Positions 1-11,805 of a DNA stretch of 64,000 bases are shown piece by piece (position 1 is the stretch's first letter; each line of letters starts with the position of its first letter). Made by a program: the position numbers and the translations under genes. Below the pieces are notes generated by a model. That model worked only from the letters and a program-made list of their open reading frames with translations. It was not told where the DNA came from and did no database searches. Source of the DNA: Symsagittifera roscoffensis (taxonomy: Eukaryota; Xenacoelomorpha; Acoela; Convolutidae). The stretch is taken from contig NC_087064.1 in the NCBI RefSeq assembly GCF_963678635.1, forward strand, positions 32,898,369 to 32,962,368. Reading direction: 5' to 3'.

Positions 1-2678
1 GGGCTAAGCAGATCTTCACTTTACTTGCATTACAAAATGATTGGCTATGATTCAGTGTAGACGATACGACAACGCGCACTTCAAAGATTTTTTTGTGCAA
101 ACACAACGAAAAAATGGAACTCAATTACATGCACATTTCGGAATTTTACGAATGACATTAGGATTGACTGAAAAAGCTGAACGTCCAAAACACTCCTTGT
201 TGCGGTAACTAAGCAGACAAAGGCTAGCCTAAAGCAGTCAAACATTTTTAGTTTGTCCAAAACGGATCCTTTCCGAACTCGAACTCCATTCGCTTGTCAT
301 CTCAAGCATGTGTGACACTAATGCGCCTATGCTTTTGTTGAAATTGAATTCAATAAACAGAGCTTCCCACCATTTTCGATACATGAAAAACAAAGCATGA
401 CAAACTGGCCATTTATTATGAGAAAAACATGGCCAAATAAGTCAAGGTACAAATTAAACCTGCATCGAAACATGCGAAACAACCTGCAACTTACGAAGCG
501 GTAACAAAGCCAAAAACACCTAAGACACCCGTTGAGACGAAAAGATGTTTTCATAATTTCCTGTTTTAAGACCCCTCTGAAACAACTGAAACTCTACTAC
601 ATAGAAAAAAAATTGAATAAAAGGAGTAGTTAAAATAAAGACAAATTTGAGAAAATGAGTGTTTCATTTTTATTTGAAGTTGTTTTCCTTGAAAAAATAC
701 GTTCCTTTTTGATAAAGCTAGCAAATCGCACATATGAAATAGCAAATTAAACATAGAGGCGAAGCTTCGCTTCGCAAACGCTAGCGAGAGCACGAGAAAA
801 AGCAGCTCAATAAAAAGGCATTAAGAAAAAGTAGAAATAAGCTTTGAATTAGTAAAAATTCAGCTACACCTCGAATTCGAACCTTCTTCATACTGCTCCT
901 AGAAATTCGAGTCTCACGCACTAACCACTCAGCCACGGACCTTCAATTTATAACAAACACTAGGCCAGATAAAGCAGAGAACAGATGCTATGCAATTTCC
1001 AATCTTACAGTAAAATTTCCATATAAAGGGACACTTTCAATGAACACTTTTATTTGCGAGTTAAGTTAGAAAAAAAGAAGGTTGTACTTATACTTAAGCT
1101 GCTCGCTAGTGTAAACACGTATAACAATTTCAAGAGCGACTTCTGTAACGAAGTTCTTTCGCGGAAAAAATGTCTAGAACCCGGTTGCAATAACCTTGTT
1201 TATAGCAAGGGTAAAGAACAAGAAAGTCCCATTCCAAGATCAAAATATGAAACCATTCCCAGATCAGACATTCACAATGCTGAAAGAGTAAGTGTTACAT
1301 CTTAGCATAAATATCTCACAACTTTTTCATCTATTTCTAAATCTCAATCGGGTTGAAAAGCAAATAATAAAGATGTGATTTAATAATAATCATATTTTAC
1401 AATAAAATAGCAACAGAAAACCATTTTTGTATATAAATAAACAAATCTCATTCTAACAAGAATGAGCACCAAATTTAGGCATACTAAATCAGGTCTCATA
1501 TTATAGTTCTGTGTCTCGTGTTTACTTAGATTGCAATTAGACCTGAAATAGTTTACCTCTGCGACAGCTTCCAAGACATTTAATAAAGAGAACAAAGATG
1601 ACCTTCTGAAACACCAACAATGAAAACACACGCTTCGTTTCTTTAATTACAACTACAGTTGAAAGCCGAACCATTTGACACTAATAATCAAAATCAACCT
1701 GGAATCTTAAAAAATCGCAATTTCAATATTTTGTAAAATAGTTCTCTGGATCGTTCGACAATCGGAATGCGAATGCTTTATCGGCGCCAAGCTAAAAATT
1801 GATCGATTTATTACTCGAGGAAAATTAATCTACAATAATACACATCTAACTATGGATTAAGATTAGGTACTATGAACACAACGGATATGATTTCATATGG
1901 AGTGGACGATCTTCTTACTGACAGCATTTCGAGCTGATTGAGATCAAATTGACCTAGTTTTTCTTTGACAAAAAACAATCAATTTCACCTAAATACTTTG
2001 ATCAAGATTACGATTAAATACTTACTTTCTGATCACTTTTATCGTGTCAAGAAAACAAAATGTCATGACTTCAACTCGAAATGAGATTAGCCGCCAAGGG
2101 CTCGAATAAAACAGGATTGGCAGCAATTTCGCCTTCACGCATTAATTGAATCCAAAATCTTAACTTGCAGACAAACAAATCGAGCCCTTGGTCATTTTCT
2201 ATCAACAAATAATTTGCTTAAATTCACCAGTAAAAAACTATTTTTTTTTGAAATCTGAACGGCGAGTTCAAGTCTAAATTGTTGGAGAGCATATAAGATC
2301 GAGATTTCCTCAAATATTAGGATTTCCCACTGATGGAGTTTGTAAATCAAAAATCAACGAAGTAAATGCAAAGGCTTAGTTGAAAAGTATATACAGATAC
2401 CAAAATTGAAGCATTTTAGCATCGTGTCTTTGTTCATGCTTTAGTGCATATATATTGGATTTTGATTAAATTGACATAAAATCAGCTATAGGAATCAAAA
2501 TAACGGATATTTCGTTTTCACTCTTGGTTACAAGATACGAACAAACATCTAAGAAGCACAGATTGTTTTTGTTTGAAATTAACGATAAAACTGGTAACTT
2601 AACATCAACCAGAGGCAAAGAAAAGGTAAATGTTCGTGGTTTTTATGCTACAAAACTTCTAAGATTTCACGCAGCATG
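1..2678. other. AT-rich intergenic spacer
   Basis: This is low-complexity AT-rich DNA downstream of the KDM5 3' end. Only short ORFs (up to about 83 codons) occur, with no recognisable motif, so none is called. The one structured item is a tRNA-like relic at about 866-942. The KDM5 3'UTR and polyadenylation region must fall somewhere left of 2679, but I could not place the cleavage site. Confidence 0.6.
866..942 (-). pseudogene. degenerate tRNA-Ser(CGA)-like pol III relic
   Basis: On the minus strand an A-box-like TGGCTGAGTGG is followed about 50 bases later by a B-box-like GGTTCGAATTC. Between them a loop CTCGAAT would present anticodon CGA, as in tRNA-Ser. The T stem does not pair and the acceptor stem is not closed, so this is not a functional tRNA. 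It is either a tRNA pseudogene or the head of a tRNA-derived SINE; one copy cannot decide. Confidence 0.4.
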
Positions 2679-3483
2679 TCACGTGTTCACGCTTGAAGAC
2701 GATCCTCGACTCGCTAAAGCGTGAAGTAGTTCAGCAGCTATTCTCGTGTCATCTGTGATAGGTAGGGACGACCCACTTTGAAAGGTCTTTGAAGAAATAG
2801 CTGGATGCCTATCGTTAAAGGACCCGACAGCACCCGAAGATGAGGAGCCGACTTGAGTCGTAAAAAACGAAGATGAACTCGCAACGCTGTAAGGTTCAGG
2901 ATCAAAGCAAGGTATGGAACACTGTGACGCTGATGATTGTGAGTTTACATTGCTGTTCGTCGGGCCGAAAATACTCGAAACCGAAGACGATACCGAACTG
3001 GATCTTTCGTTCTCGGGTTGCAATCTTCGCTCGAAATCTCCACTCGTCGGAGCATATTCGGGTTCCGAGTTGTTCGCTTTAGCCGCACAAGCACGACAAA
3101 TAAAATCTTCATTTTCAGCTTGCTCATTGGTAATTCCAACACATCTTACATGGTACCAGTTTTCACAGTTATCGCACATTACCCAGTTGATGTCTTTACC
3201 ATGCGGCTCTGAACATTTTAAACCAAGCGCGCATTTCTCAAAGGATGCTGACTGTTTCCTAGGTCGACCACCCCTTGGTTTTTGCTTTTTGATTGCATTG
3301 CTCTGGTTAGGTTGGTTTAGAGCAGGTAAATCATGGAAGGGAGAGATATCTTCGGGGGTTTTGGCAACCTTTTCTGACCTTCTTCGTTTGATGGTGTTCG
3401 GTGAATCGGGTTGGCTTTGCTTTTTAGAGACGGGTTTAGAACCTTCTGAATTTGAAGAGCCGCTGCTTTCATTTGGCGCTTTT
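2679..3483 (-). CDS. KDM5: KDM5 histone H3K4 demethylase, C-terminal exon (PHD3)
   Basis: This last coding exon adds about residues 1445-1711 to the main exon at 3871-8201. It carries the third PHD finger (about residues 1528-1576) in C4HC3 order, with the INWVMCDNC and WYHVRC segments typical of the KDM5 PHD3 that reads H3K4 methylation; the Trp before CDNC is a conserved aromatic of that pocket. Upstream is a basic stretch (KRRRS, GGRPRK); downstream is a Ser-rich tail. The acceptor AG at 3485-3484 (minus) restores the frame from exon 1. An ORF reading continues into the intron with an ATG, but that extension is intronic. Together the two exons give exactly 1,712 codons including the stop, a normal family length. 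Confidence 0.95.
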
Positions 3484-3870
3484 CTAAAAATTTCAGCCAT
3501 ATATTTCAACTTTCGGTAGGGCAACTTTCTCTACTAGGATGGCTTCCAGGGTTTCTTCCTCCCTTTTTAGGTCGACCAAATTTATTTCTTGAGGTCTTCC
3601 AAAACACTTAAAACCCAATTTTGCCGAAAATGTTTCCACCGCAGACAAATTTGAAAACAAAATAGGACAAAAATGGAAGGTTTTAAAAAAAAGACAGGAT
3701 GTCATAAAAATACTAAAGAGCGACCCTTAGAGGGGCAAGAAATCAAAACCCTGAAGGGGCCTGAGTCCGCCCCTGGTAGCCTCAGAATTGCCTCGCCCTG
3801 ATTAACAAAAGACAAAACCAATTTCAAATTAATCAATCAACTAATCGTTACACAACTTCAATTTACTTAC
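3484..3870 (-). other. KDM5 intron, phase 2, 387 bp
   Basis: On the minus strand exon 1 ends GAAAA and is followed by GTAAGT at 3870-3865; the acceptor reads ATTTTTAG and ends at 3484. Splicing joins a split Lys codon (AA|A) and keeps the frame open on both sides. Without splicing, exon 1 stops directly after SKIAEK. This is the only intron inside the coding region. Confidence 0.9.
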
Positions 3871-6800
3871 TTTTCGGCAATCTTTGACCGTGTGCGGGAT
3901 TGACTAGATGCTGCATATCTTCGCTTCGTGGGCTTCGACCTTGCTGGGTTCTTCACAAAACTTGTTGCACTCTTCCGGGGCTCCACTTTTCCACTCGTCT
4001 TTGGCTTTTGATCTTTCCCTGTCGACACATCAATTGGTTCCTCTTTGATATCCTCTTCTTCTTCTTCTTCCTCCTCCTCCTCCTCGTCTTCTTGATCTTC
4101 AGCTGCAATGGCTGCTTGAACAATGGTCCACAAATAATGCGTTTCGTCCAGTCCGATTTCAATCAAATCACCTTCGAGCAGTAACGACTCCATAGTGTCC
4201 AGCTCACTTTCAGAGATCGTCATTACAATATCTTCTACTGTAACTTGACGCTCCTCGTTTTCAATCTTAACCGCTAGGGTCAATGGAGCGCTGACATCAC
4301 TTGTAATAGAAGATCCAACGCCTTCGTCGAATGTTTGCTTCTGATCTTGACTGATGTCATTTTTTGGAGCAACTGGCTCAGTTTTCACTTCAACTGGCTC
4401 TGTTTTATTAACTTGATGATCACACGTTTCATCTTCAGAGCTGTCGAAACATACTTCGTTTTTGAAATTGAGAACTGGATAAATTGTTTCCGGTGGTTTT
4501 TTCATGGCCATTTTTGAAACTACGTTTTTGAACTTTTCTTGAGATGTTAAGTAATCGCGAGCTTTTGAGCGCCAGCACATTGCACGTTCGAACAGGCATT
4601 GGACCGCTTCGCCTTCAATCAACCGAAGAGGAATTTCTTCAAGACCGGCCAGCAATGTCAGCACATTTTCCAGTCTCGGACGTCTGGATCTCTTGCACAT
4701 TGGGCAGAGGTATTTGAGATCTTTGATGGCTTCAGTGAGTGCAGCTACAGAACTTCTGCCCTGCATTTTGTAGGCAATAGATTTTGGAAGTGGGACACAT
4801 GTTGTGTGGAACCAATCTCGACATAAATCACATTGCAGCATGAATCCAGAATATGGCTTCCTACACACACAGTACAGTTCCTTGTTATTATCGTCCTTCG
4901 AAGCTCTGTCGATATTTCTTGATCTTAATTCTTTCATGTCGCCAAGTTCTTCGATACATAACTCGCGGTAGTTCCTCGCAAAATACGCAGGTGACTTTGG
5001 TTCTTCTAACGAATAGTCAACAATTCGATATAGGGCAGTTTCTGTTCGTCTTCGATTTTTCGAGGCGCCGCTTCGCGACCTAACGTTAAAATTATTCCTG
5101 GGAGTTAAAACATCGGTCAAAGTCAGTTCAGAATTGCTGCTCTTCAAAAACATTTTCTCTGCTTTATCTTTCCATTCTGTTGCCGTGTCAATCAAAAACT
5201 GGACTGTTGTGTGGTTTGTCAGCTGAACGGGCAGAGCTTTGCCTTTCACTGCGAGTCCTTCTAGAACTGCAAGGTACGGTGGAGGATCTTGCTCCAGAAG
5301 ACTTTCCACCCGAACAACCCAATCCTTGGCCTTACATACTGACTCTTGGAGTGCATTGACAGTCGGTAGGTAAGTTGGCAGATCTTCAGCGTCCGACAAA
5401 ATACTAGCTAATTGGTCGATCGTATATTTTGGATTGCATTCCAGGCAGTATCTGGCTTTCGTTTCCCACTCCAGACTTCGGTCGTACATTTCCAACAAGC
5501 TCTTCGTCTTTTCGTTGATTTCACTGCATGTATTCGCCATAGAGCATTTATCAATCAAAGTTTTAAGCTCTTCAATTTCTATTTTCTCATCATTCAGTCT
5601 TTCGTTGACAAATTGCAGAGTATATGCCGCCTCCAGAAGAAGCTTCAATTCTGCGCAGTTAACAATCTCAACGTCAAGAGATATCGCTTTTTCATACAGC
5701 TCCTCCATTTTAGTTACATTTTCCATATCTCGCCGTGTGAGCGCTTTGTTAATATCAGACTCCAAGCATTCCACCAAATCAATGACCTCAACAATTTGTT
5801 CCGTTTCAGGTAATTCGCAAGGGATCGTTTGAACCTGGTCCAAGAACGCCTGAAGCTCTTCTAATTTCAGCTTGCTTTGCTGATGTTGACCGATTTCGTT
5901 GGTAGTGCTGTTCACAACACCTCCAGTTCTGACACGAGTTCGGTGTTTCTTAGCTGCCAGCTGTTGTGCAATCACTTGCACCTGTTCCGCATCCGCTACA
6001 GCTTGCTTCAGTTTCTCCACAGTCTTTTGCTCATTTATCTCTTCTGTTGCAGCAATTTCAACCAGGTCTTTGAACTCGTTCACGCTTAGTTTAGAACCTG
6101 GCCATGCTTCGAGAGCACTCTTCGATCGAGACAACCAATCGGTGTAGGTTTCTACTCTCTGCTGAAGGGTATCCCGATCGTCCTCCAGCTCCTCAATTGT
6201 GTATCTAAACTGAAGAACGTTCTCCCTATAGTCACATTGGCATAATTTGTCATGATGAGCGAGACAAACTAACTTCCCGGGGCTGCAAGGACACGTTAGA
6301 GCACTGTAAAAGCAAGTCAGATCGCATGCATCGCAGATGCGCAAATCATCGGCAATTTCTTCGAACTTTGTCAGCGTTGTTTTTATTAATCCTTTGCTTT
6401 CTAGTTCAGCTCTATACTTCTTTTCAATGTCCAAGGCAACCGATACATCATCGCACAAGCATTGTGAAAACTCTGCCTCGAACTTTTCGCCAGAGTGAAT
6501 TATCTTGGAGATGAGTTCATCGTGGCAAAATACATTATACCTCTTCACACTTTGGTAATGTTGCAGACAGTCCCTTCCCATCGAGATCCAGTTTGGAAGA
6601 CAGAAATTGACCGCTTCTGCGCAGTTGTATCCCTGGTTGAACCCAGCGTGGTAGGCTCTTGGAAGAGTAATGACAAAATCCCCTGCATTTTGAATCAGTC
6701 TGTAGACATTGACCCCGTAATTCATCAAGGTCACTGGACTCATGGTAGTCACCAGATGATGCATAAGATCTGGTTGGTTTTCAAATAATTCTGGGGCTGT

Positions 6801-8201
6801 ATTTTTTACAGCTTGCTCTAATTTCTCGGCGTCTTTTGAGGGAACACCATACCAAGTTTTCGCTTCACCCCAATGTAAGTAATTGATCGAGTAACTCCAG
6901 TGGTCTTCAACATGCCAACAAAAAGCAGAGAAACACATTCCAATGTAGAGCCATGGAAGCTTCATGCCACTAATTTGAGCCTCAATGAACCGCATTAGAG
7001 ATCTAGATTCGACTGGCATTCTATTCAAGTTCCATCCAGACACCGAATAGTCAATTCCATCTTCGCACTTCACGTTATTATCAACTGTTGGGAACCCGCT
7101 TCCAAGTTCGAACGTCTGCAGATCCGCGCCATACATTACTGAAACGTCTTCCTCCAGAGATGAAATTAGGCGCCAAAATTCGCGTTCAACCTGTTCGTAA
7201 GGAACTGTTTGTGGTGCTCTATTGAAATAGTTCCTCTTGAAGTTATCAGCATACTCGCCAAATGTTCTCACATTGTATTCAGAGGGCGACTGTTCAAAAC
7301 CAAATGGGTCTGTGCTTTTGCTCTTGACCATTTTGACCAAACACTTTTGACAGTTCCATTCGGATTTCGGAAACTCTCTGACTGGAGGATCAAGACAGAA
7401 CGTGTGGAAGCCACAGCCACACGAAGTACATTTCAGAATGAGTCGGTCCTGGCTAGCAGTCCCGCAGACACTACATGCAGTTGTTTGTATCTTCGCAGCA
7501 TCACCATCGGGAACTCTCATCTTAGGTCCTGCTCCAATAAATTGCAATTTTTTCAACTCAGCGTTGTTTTCAACATCGCATTTATCTTTATCAGAATCTT
7601 TATCGTTAATACGTCTTGAGTACCTTCGGGAAACGTTTCTAGATCGAGATGCAATTGCAATTTTTTTCGGCTCAGAAATTGACTCTGATTTTGCTGTCTC
7701 ATTTTCGCTGAGAAACTTTTCATAAGGTTTTATTATTCGATCATAATGATTCTTGAGAGTTTGAGATTTACTAGCGTCAATTCCGAGCAAAAAAGCAATA
7801 TGTGGCCACAATTTCTTCTTGCATACATGTTCATATCCGCCTTCTTCTATCACAAATTTCTTTAAGGCCAGCAGGTCCACATACTTTTGGTCAATAACTG
7901 GATACTTCAGTTTTATGCTGTTCAGTTCCCAGTACTTGGTGAGTTCAGACATGAAATTAAGTTTTGTACGAGATTTTGCATCCATCTCACAAATTCGTTG
8001 GATTCTTGGCGTAAATTTCAAATTTTCAGGATCTAGCGCAAATGGCGGGTTGAATGATTTAGGGGGCCGTATTCTTGCAATTCCAGTGTTGTATACTATG
8101 GGGAAAATTGACTCTATGTATTTTAACGGATCCGCGAATTCCTCCTCGGTTGGCTCAAATGCTGGAGCATCCGGAGGCTGAACCCAAACGTCGTCGTTCA
8201 T
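3871..8201 (-). CDS. KDM5: KDM5 (JARID1) histone H3K4 demethylase, main exon
   Basis: This is a nuclear Fe(II)/2-oxoglutarate dioxygenase that removes methyl groups from H3K4. Domains in order: JmjN (about 10-52), ARID (75-165), PHD1 (242-288), JmjC (385-545), C5HC2 zinc finger (622-670), PLU-1 helical region (680-1010), PHD2 (1108-1170) and a poly-Glu run (about 1372-1383). The iron ligands are present: H430 and E432 in FCWHVEDHW and H518 in AYHAGFNQG. The start chosen is the ATG at 8201, just before the JmjN; an upstream in-frame extension of 40 codons is not family-like and crosses a likely acceptor AG at 8207-8206. One exon of 4.3 kb is unusual because most animal KDM5 genes are intron-rich. 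The ORFs on the opposite strand are shadows. Confidence 0.97.
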
Positions 8202-8860
8202 TTTTCTAAAAAATACAATTTTACGCAGAGGCGAAGCAGAGCTGCACCATTTGCAATACAACACAAACATAATACGACCTAGCAGACATAAATTGATACA
8301 AAAGCCGCTAACTCGAAACACAAGTTTTTGAATTTTTTCTCCTCTTTTTTAGGTAATCAGAAGGTCAAAAGTATCATAGTAACCGAGGTTACAGTCAGAA
8401 GTCCCTTCATCGCGTATTCCAGTCAAAATCTTTGGAATTTTCCAGAAATGGAAGTGATAATGATAAAAAGAAGATGACAAGTGTTGAAGTCCTTTTCAAT
8501 TAAAATCGATACGGGTTACGTTTCTTCAATAAGAACACGCAACTCGACACAGGAAAATATAATATACAAGTGTTACAAATAAAAAATTTCGTCGAAAGTT
8601 ATTTTGTCATTTATTGTTCCGAGTACGCAAGCGGCGTTAGCAATATGTATTGCCAGGTAGATTCTCTGTTTTAAAAAGACGCTGCCTGCTCTGGGTTCCT
8701 CGGTGCATATGGAACGACATCATCAATATATCTCAAAATATTTAGATGTAAAATTTTGAAACCCTACGGCGTTGAGCCAATTCTCAATTACAGTCTCTCC
8801 TACAAGGAGACGTAATTTTAAATTTATTTTTCCCTTGTTTTAGTGGAGAAATCGTTTTAG
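8202..8860. promoter_or_regulatory. KDM5 5' flank: probable 5'UTR acceptor and promoter region
   Basis: On the minus strand TTTTTTAG lies four bases before the KDM5 start codon, matching the style of the coding intron's acceptor, so the 5'UTR is probably spliced. The rest, up to the PLE, must contain the KDM5 promoter, but I could not identify a TATA box or initiator. The stretch is AT-rich and carries no supported gene. Confidence 0.4.
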
Positions 8861-9508
8861 TTGGAAAATCTTTTTACATTTTACCATGTTAGAATTGAAA
8901 TGGTCTACATTGTAGCAGCTAGCTCACTCTACCACAGACTGGAACAACTTAGCAACCCGGAAAAAGAACAATTTCTACCCAAAATTTTGGCTATTCCGGG
9001 ACTTTCTTTAAGCCCGAACACCACGAACCCACAGAAGAACCTCGCAAGCCTACTCTGCAGGGCACCTCTAGCAGAAAAACGTCAAGTGGTGGTATGGCAC
9101 GACATCATCAATAATTCTATCAACAGCCACCGCACAAACAATTTCAGAGCTTGCACTGCAGAGGAATTGACAGAAATCTTGAAGACACTAACAAATATCA
9201 GCGCAATTGTATACTGTCAGAGAAACGGTACACCGGATATCAGGAACCAGCTGATCAGCTCGGGTTTTCTTGTCATTCCCATTACAAAGTGTCTCATTTC
9301 AAAGAGGAAGAGAAGAACGGAGCTGGTCAACGAATATCAGGCACTGCACCAGGACGTCCAGCTGGAGCTAAAGTCTTTGAGCATTGTGTTCGAACACCAA
9401 GACAACCTGCCAGCTGTCTTGTCCAAGCTTCGTTCAAACACGAAAAAGAAGGAGGGCGGAGAAAATAAGACTGGTGAACATAGGCGAAGCAACTGTTGGT
9501 CGGACTGA
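8861..9508 (+). CDS. PLE-associated upstream ORF, unknown function
   Basis: About 215 codons with no familiar enzymatic motif. The middle has the regular hydrophobic alternation of a folded alpha/beta domain (for example RQVVVWHDIINNSI and later SAIVYCQRNGTPDI), followed by a basic KRKRR stretch and a Lys-rich C terminus. The first codon is not ATG, so the true start is uncertain. Position and strand suggest it is a first ORF of the adjoining Penelope-like element, but a host gene exon is not excluded. A GTGAGT at about 9530 could be a splice donor leading to the next segment. Confidence 0.5.
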   Translation: MENLFTFYHVRIEMVYIVAASSLYHRLEQLSNPEKEQFLPKILAIPGLSLSPNTTNPQKNLASLLCRAPLAEKRQVVVWHDIINNSINSHRTNNFRACTAEELTEILKTLTNISAIVYCQRNGTPDIRNQLISSGFLVIPITKCLISKRKRRTELVNEYQALHQDVQLELKSLSIVFEHQDNLPAVLSKLRSNTKKKEGGENKTGEHRRSNCWSD

Positions 9509-9729
9509 CGAGGAGGCTTCAACGGAGAGGGTGAGTTAAAATTGTGTTATTTGAGTTGCTTTGTGTCACGTGAGGTTTATTCCTCGTGGCCTGCAAACCA
9601 ATGAGCACAGTTGTACTCCCACCTCCATTCTTGATTTGGACTTTGAAAAACAAACTCATTTGGAAATTAGTCCGTGATTATGCCTCCATATATGTTAAAT
9701 TTATCAACTGTCACCAACGTATTTAATTT

Positions 9730-9960
9730 TTGAGAGTTTGTCTAGAAAACGACATTATACCTGATTTTTTGAGGTTCAGGGTACCGGAAAATGGGGTGTT
9801 TTCGAACCAAGCGGTACACCGTTTTCAGACAAAACTTCTAAGAACGGAGATAAATAAGGCAAGGACAGATGAGAAAAACGTTGAAGTCAAACTAGAAAGG
9901 GCGAGCAGCGCAGTACAGAGTGGTGTAGATGAGAAATTTTGGCCTTCGGTAATTAAGTAA
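9730..9960 (+). pseudogene. PLE RT protein, N-terminal segment
   Basis: The segment starting CLENDIIPDFLRFRVPENG and containing HRFQTKLLRTEI matches the N-terminal block found upstream of the RT in Penelope-like elements. No ATG precedes it, so it was probably joined to upstream sequence by splicing or has lost its start. It ends in a stop at 9960, 60 bases before the next open segment. Confidence 0.65.
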
Positions 9961-10020
9961 TTAAGTCTTAGGGGACAAAGACAAACAGCAACAGTCAAAG
10001 AGACCCATCAGAAAAAGCTA

Positions 10021-10885
10021 ATGAAACTATCAGAAAGGCAAGACCGACCTCTAGGGAAGCAAAGTGAGGGTTCGGTAAGAGCTCTTGATGATGTTGAATT
10101 ACCAAATTGGGTACAACAAGTGTTGGCATTAGGGCCAAAGCATCCCGTCAGGTATAAATTTAATGAGACACACTTTCTCCCCGACATTGACATCTTTCTA
10201 TCGGATCTCAAAAATCGTAAAGTCCCCGTGGAGGCCCTTTGTGAGATCGAAGCTGTGGCAAAAGCCTATGCTAAGAGGGTGAAACAAACACCATCTGACA
10301 AAGGCGTTGAGAAGGCCCGAAAGTATCTGAAGAGTAATGGATTAGTTGCGGTACCGTATGACAAAGGCGTGGGTTTTTGTGTAATGAGGAAGGACACCTA
10401 CGAGAACAAGTTGTCGGATACATTAGATTCAAATCAATTCAGCAAAACAAAGGAACAAGTGATGCGATTGTTTTGAAGATAGAAAGAGACATCAATAAGG
10501 AGTTGTTGGCTATGAGGAAAAAAGATGAAATAAGTGAGAGTCTCTACACAAGGATGAGGTCTACTGGGGGGCAGCCCGCCAGGCTTTATGGGTTGGCGAA
10601 AGTGCATAAAGTGAATACCCCATTAAGACCGGTCCTCTCCTTGCTTGGTAGCTCTTATTATAAGTTGAACAAAGTTCTTGCTAAATTTTTCGAGAAAATT
10701 GAGGGCGCAAACATCGAAACCAACTCACTAGATGCGAGAGAAATCTTAGAGAGCACTAATCTTGAGCCCAATGAAAACTTGATATCTCTAGATGTGAAGA
10801 GTTTGTACACAAATGTTTCAATGAAAGAAGCGCTAGACATAGCTCTGAGAAAACTGTATGAGCAAGATGAACCACGAAGAGACTG
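10021..10885 (+). pseudogene. PLE reverse transcriptase, N-terminal half with motif A
   Basis: Two overlapping open segments (10021-10476 and 10377-10889) read one protein across a frameshift near 10475. The first contains GLVAVPYDKGVGFCVM. The second contains ARLYGLAKVHK, the conserved PLE block before the palm, and motif A, LISLDVKSLYTNV, with the first catalytic Asp. A second shift follows at about 10885. The substrate would be the element's own RNA, copied onto target DNA. Confidence 0.85.
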
Positions 10886-11712
10886 TTGAACATGGCAGTT
10901 AGTCAAGTCCATTTCAAGTGCAATGAAACATGGTACGTTCAGAAAGATGGTTTGGCAATGGGGGCATCTCTTGCCGTTATTATAGCAAATCTTTGGCTGA
11001 AGCAGTACGAAACTGCACTATCAAGGGATATTCCCGAAATGTTTTTGCCCGAGAAAGATCTTCACGGAATATGTCCCGAGTGCAATAGGAAAGTCACGTA
11101 CAGTTCAAAAGGTGTAGAATGTGAATGCTGTTTGAACTGGTATCACGTAAAATGCGGTGATATATCAGATGATGAGTATCGAAATATAAGTGAAACCGTC
11201 TGGTACTGCAGAAAATGCATCGCAATAAGGGAGAAAAATAAGTCAGCGCAACAATCTAAATTGTTTCTCCGTCACGTTGATGATATAGTGAGAACAGTGA
11301 AGGGTGATCCTGAAAAAGTGCTACGGGCTGCAAACTTACTACATCCAAAGTTACAGTTCACAATAGAGACACCAAACACAAACGGAACTTTGGCATTTTT
11401 GGATTTTAAAAAAATTAGTACTGACAAAAGCAGGAAAATTAGCTGTGGGTGGTATCAAAAACCAACAGATACAGGTACCATACTCAATTTTAGAAGCTGC
11501 GCCCCCTTCAGTACAAGAGAAGTGTGATTGAAGGATTTGTTCACCGGGCTTTCCGCAGTACGTCAACATGGGAAGAATATGATAAAGCCATGAAAATCAA
11601 CCGTGAGCAGTGGTTGGATAACCAATATCCGGAAAGTTGGTCGTCGCGGGTTGCATCCCATGCCCTTGAAAAGATCATCAGCGAGGGCAAAAACCAAAAA
11701 GAACATGGCTGA
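10886..11712 (+). pseudogene. PLE reverse transcriptase motifs B and C with embedded PHD finger
   Basis: Motif B reads YVQKDGLAMGAS and motif C reads LRHVDDIVRT. In ordinary PLE RTs about 25 residues separate B and C; here a complete C4HC3 PHD finger lies between them at 11066-11222. Its ligands are CPEC, CECC, WYHVKC and CRKC. The frame stays open through RT, PHD and RT, so this is an in-frame domain insertion and not a break. After motif C comes FLDF and then a CGWYQKPTDTGTIL segment typical of this RT class. A stop and frame change occur near 11525, and the thumb region continues to 11712 (WEEYDKAM, WLDNQYPESW). Confidence 0.85.
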
Positions 11713-11805
11713 GCAAAAGAAGCCCTGTGATTATAGCAGTGATTCACCATCCATCTTGATGGTCCAATATATATTGGGAATCACAGTCAGACATTAGCAA
11801 AAAAA

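Noticed and set aside
327-1631. Small ORFs of 75-83 codons in the left flank.
   Set aside because: AT-rich composition, no motifs, no splice context; expected by chance.
5412-5832. Plus-strand ORFs of 130 codons or more over KDM5 (also 7209-7725 and 2914-3519).
   Set aside because: Shadows of the strongly supported minus-strand KDM5 frame.
8690-8760. Minus-strand peptide ILRYIDDVVPYAP resembling an RT motif C.
   Set aside because: No other RT block is nearby on that strand; too short to call a second element.
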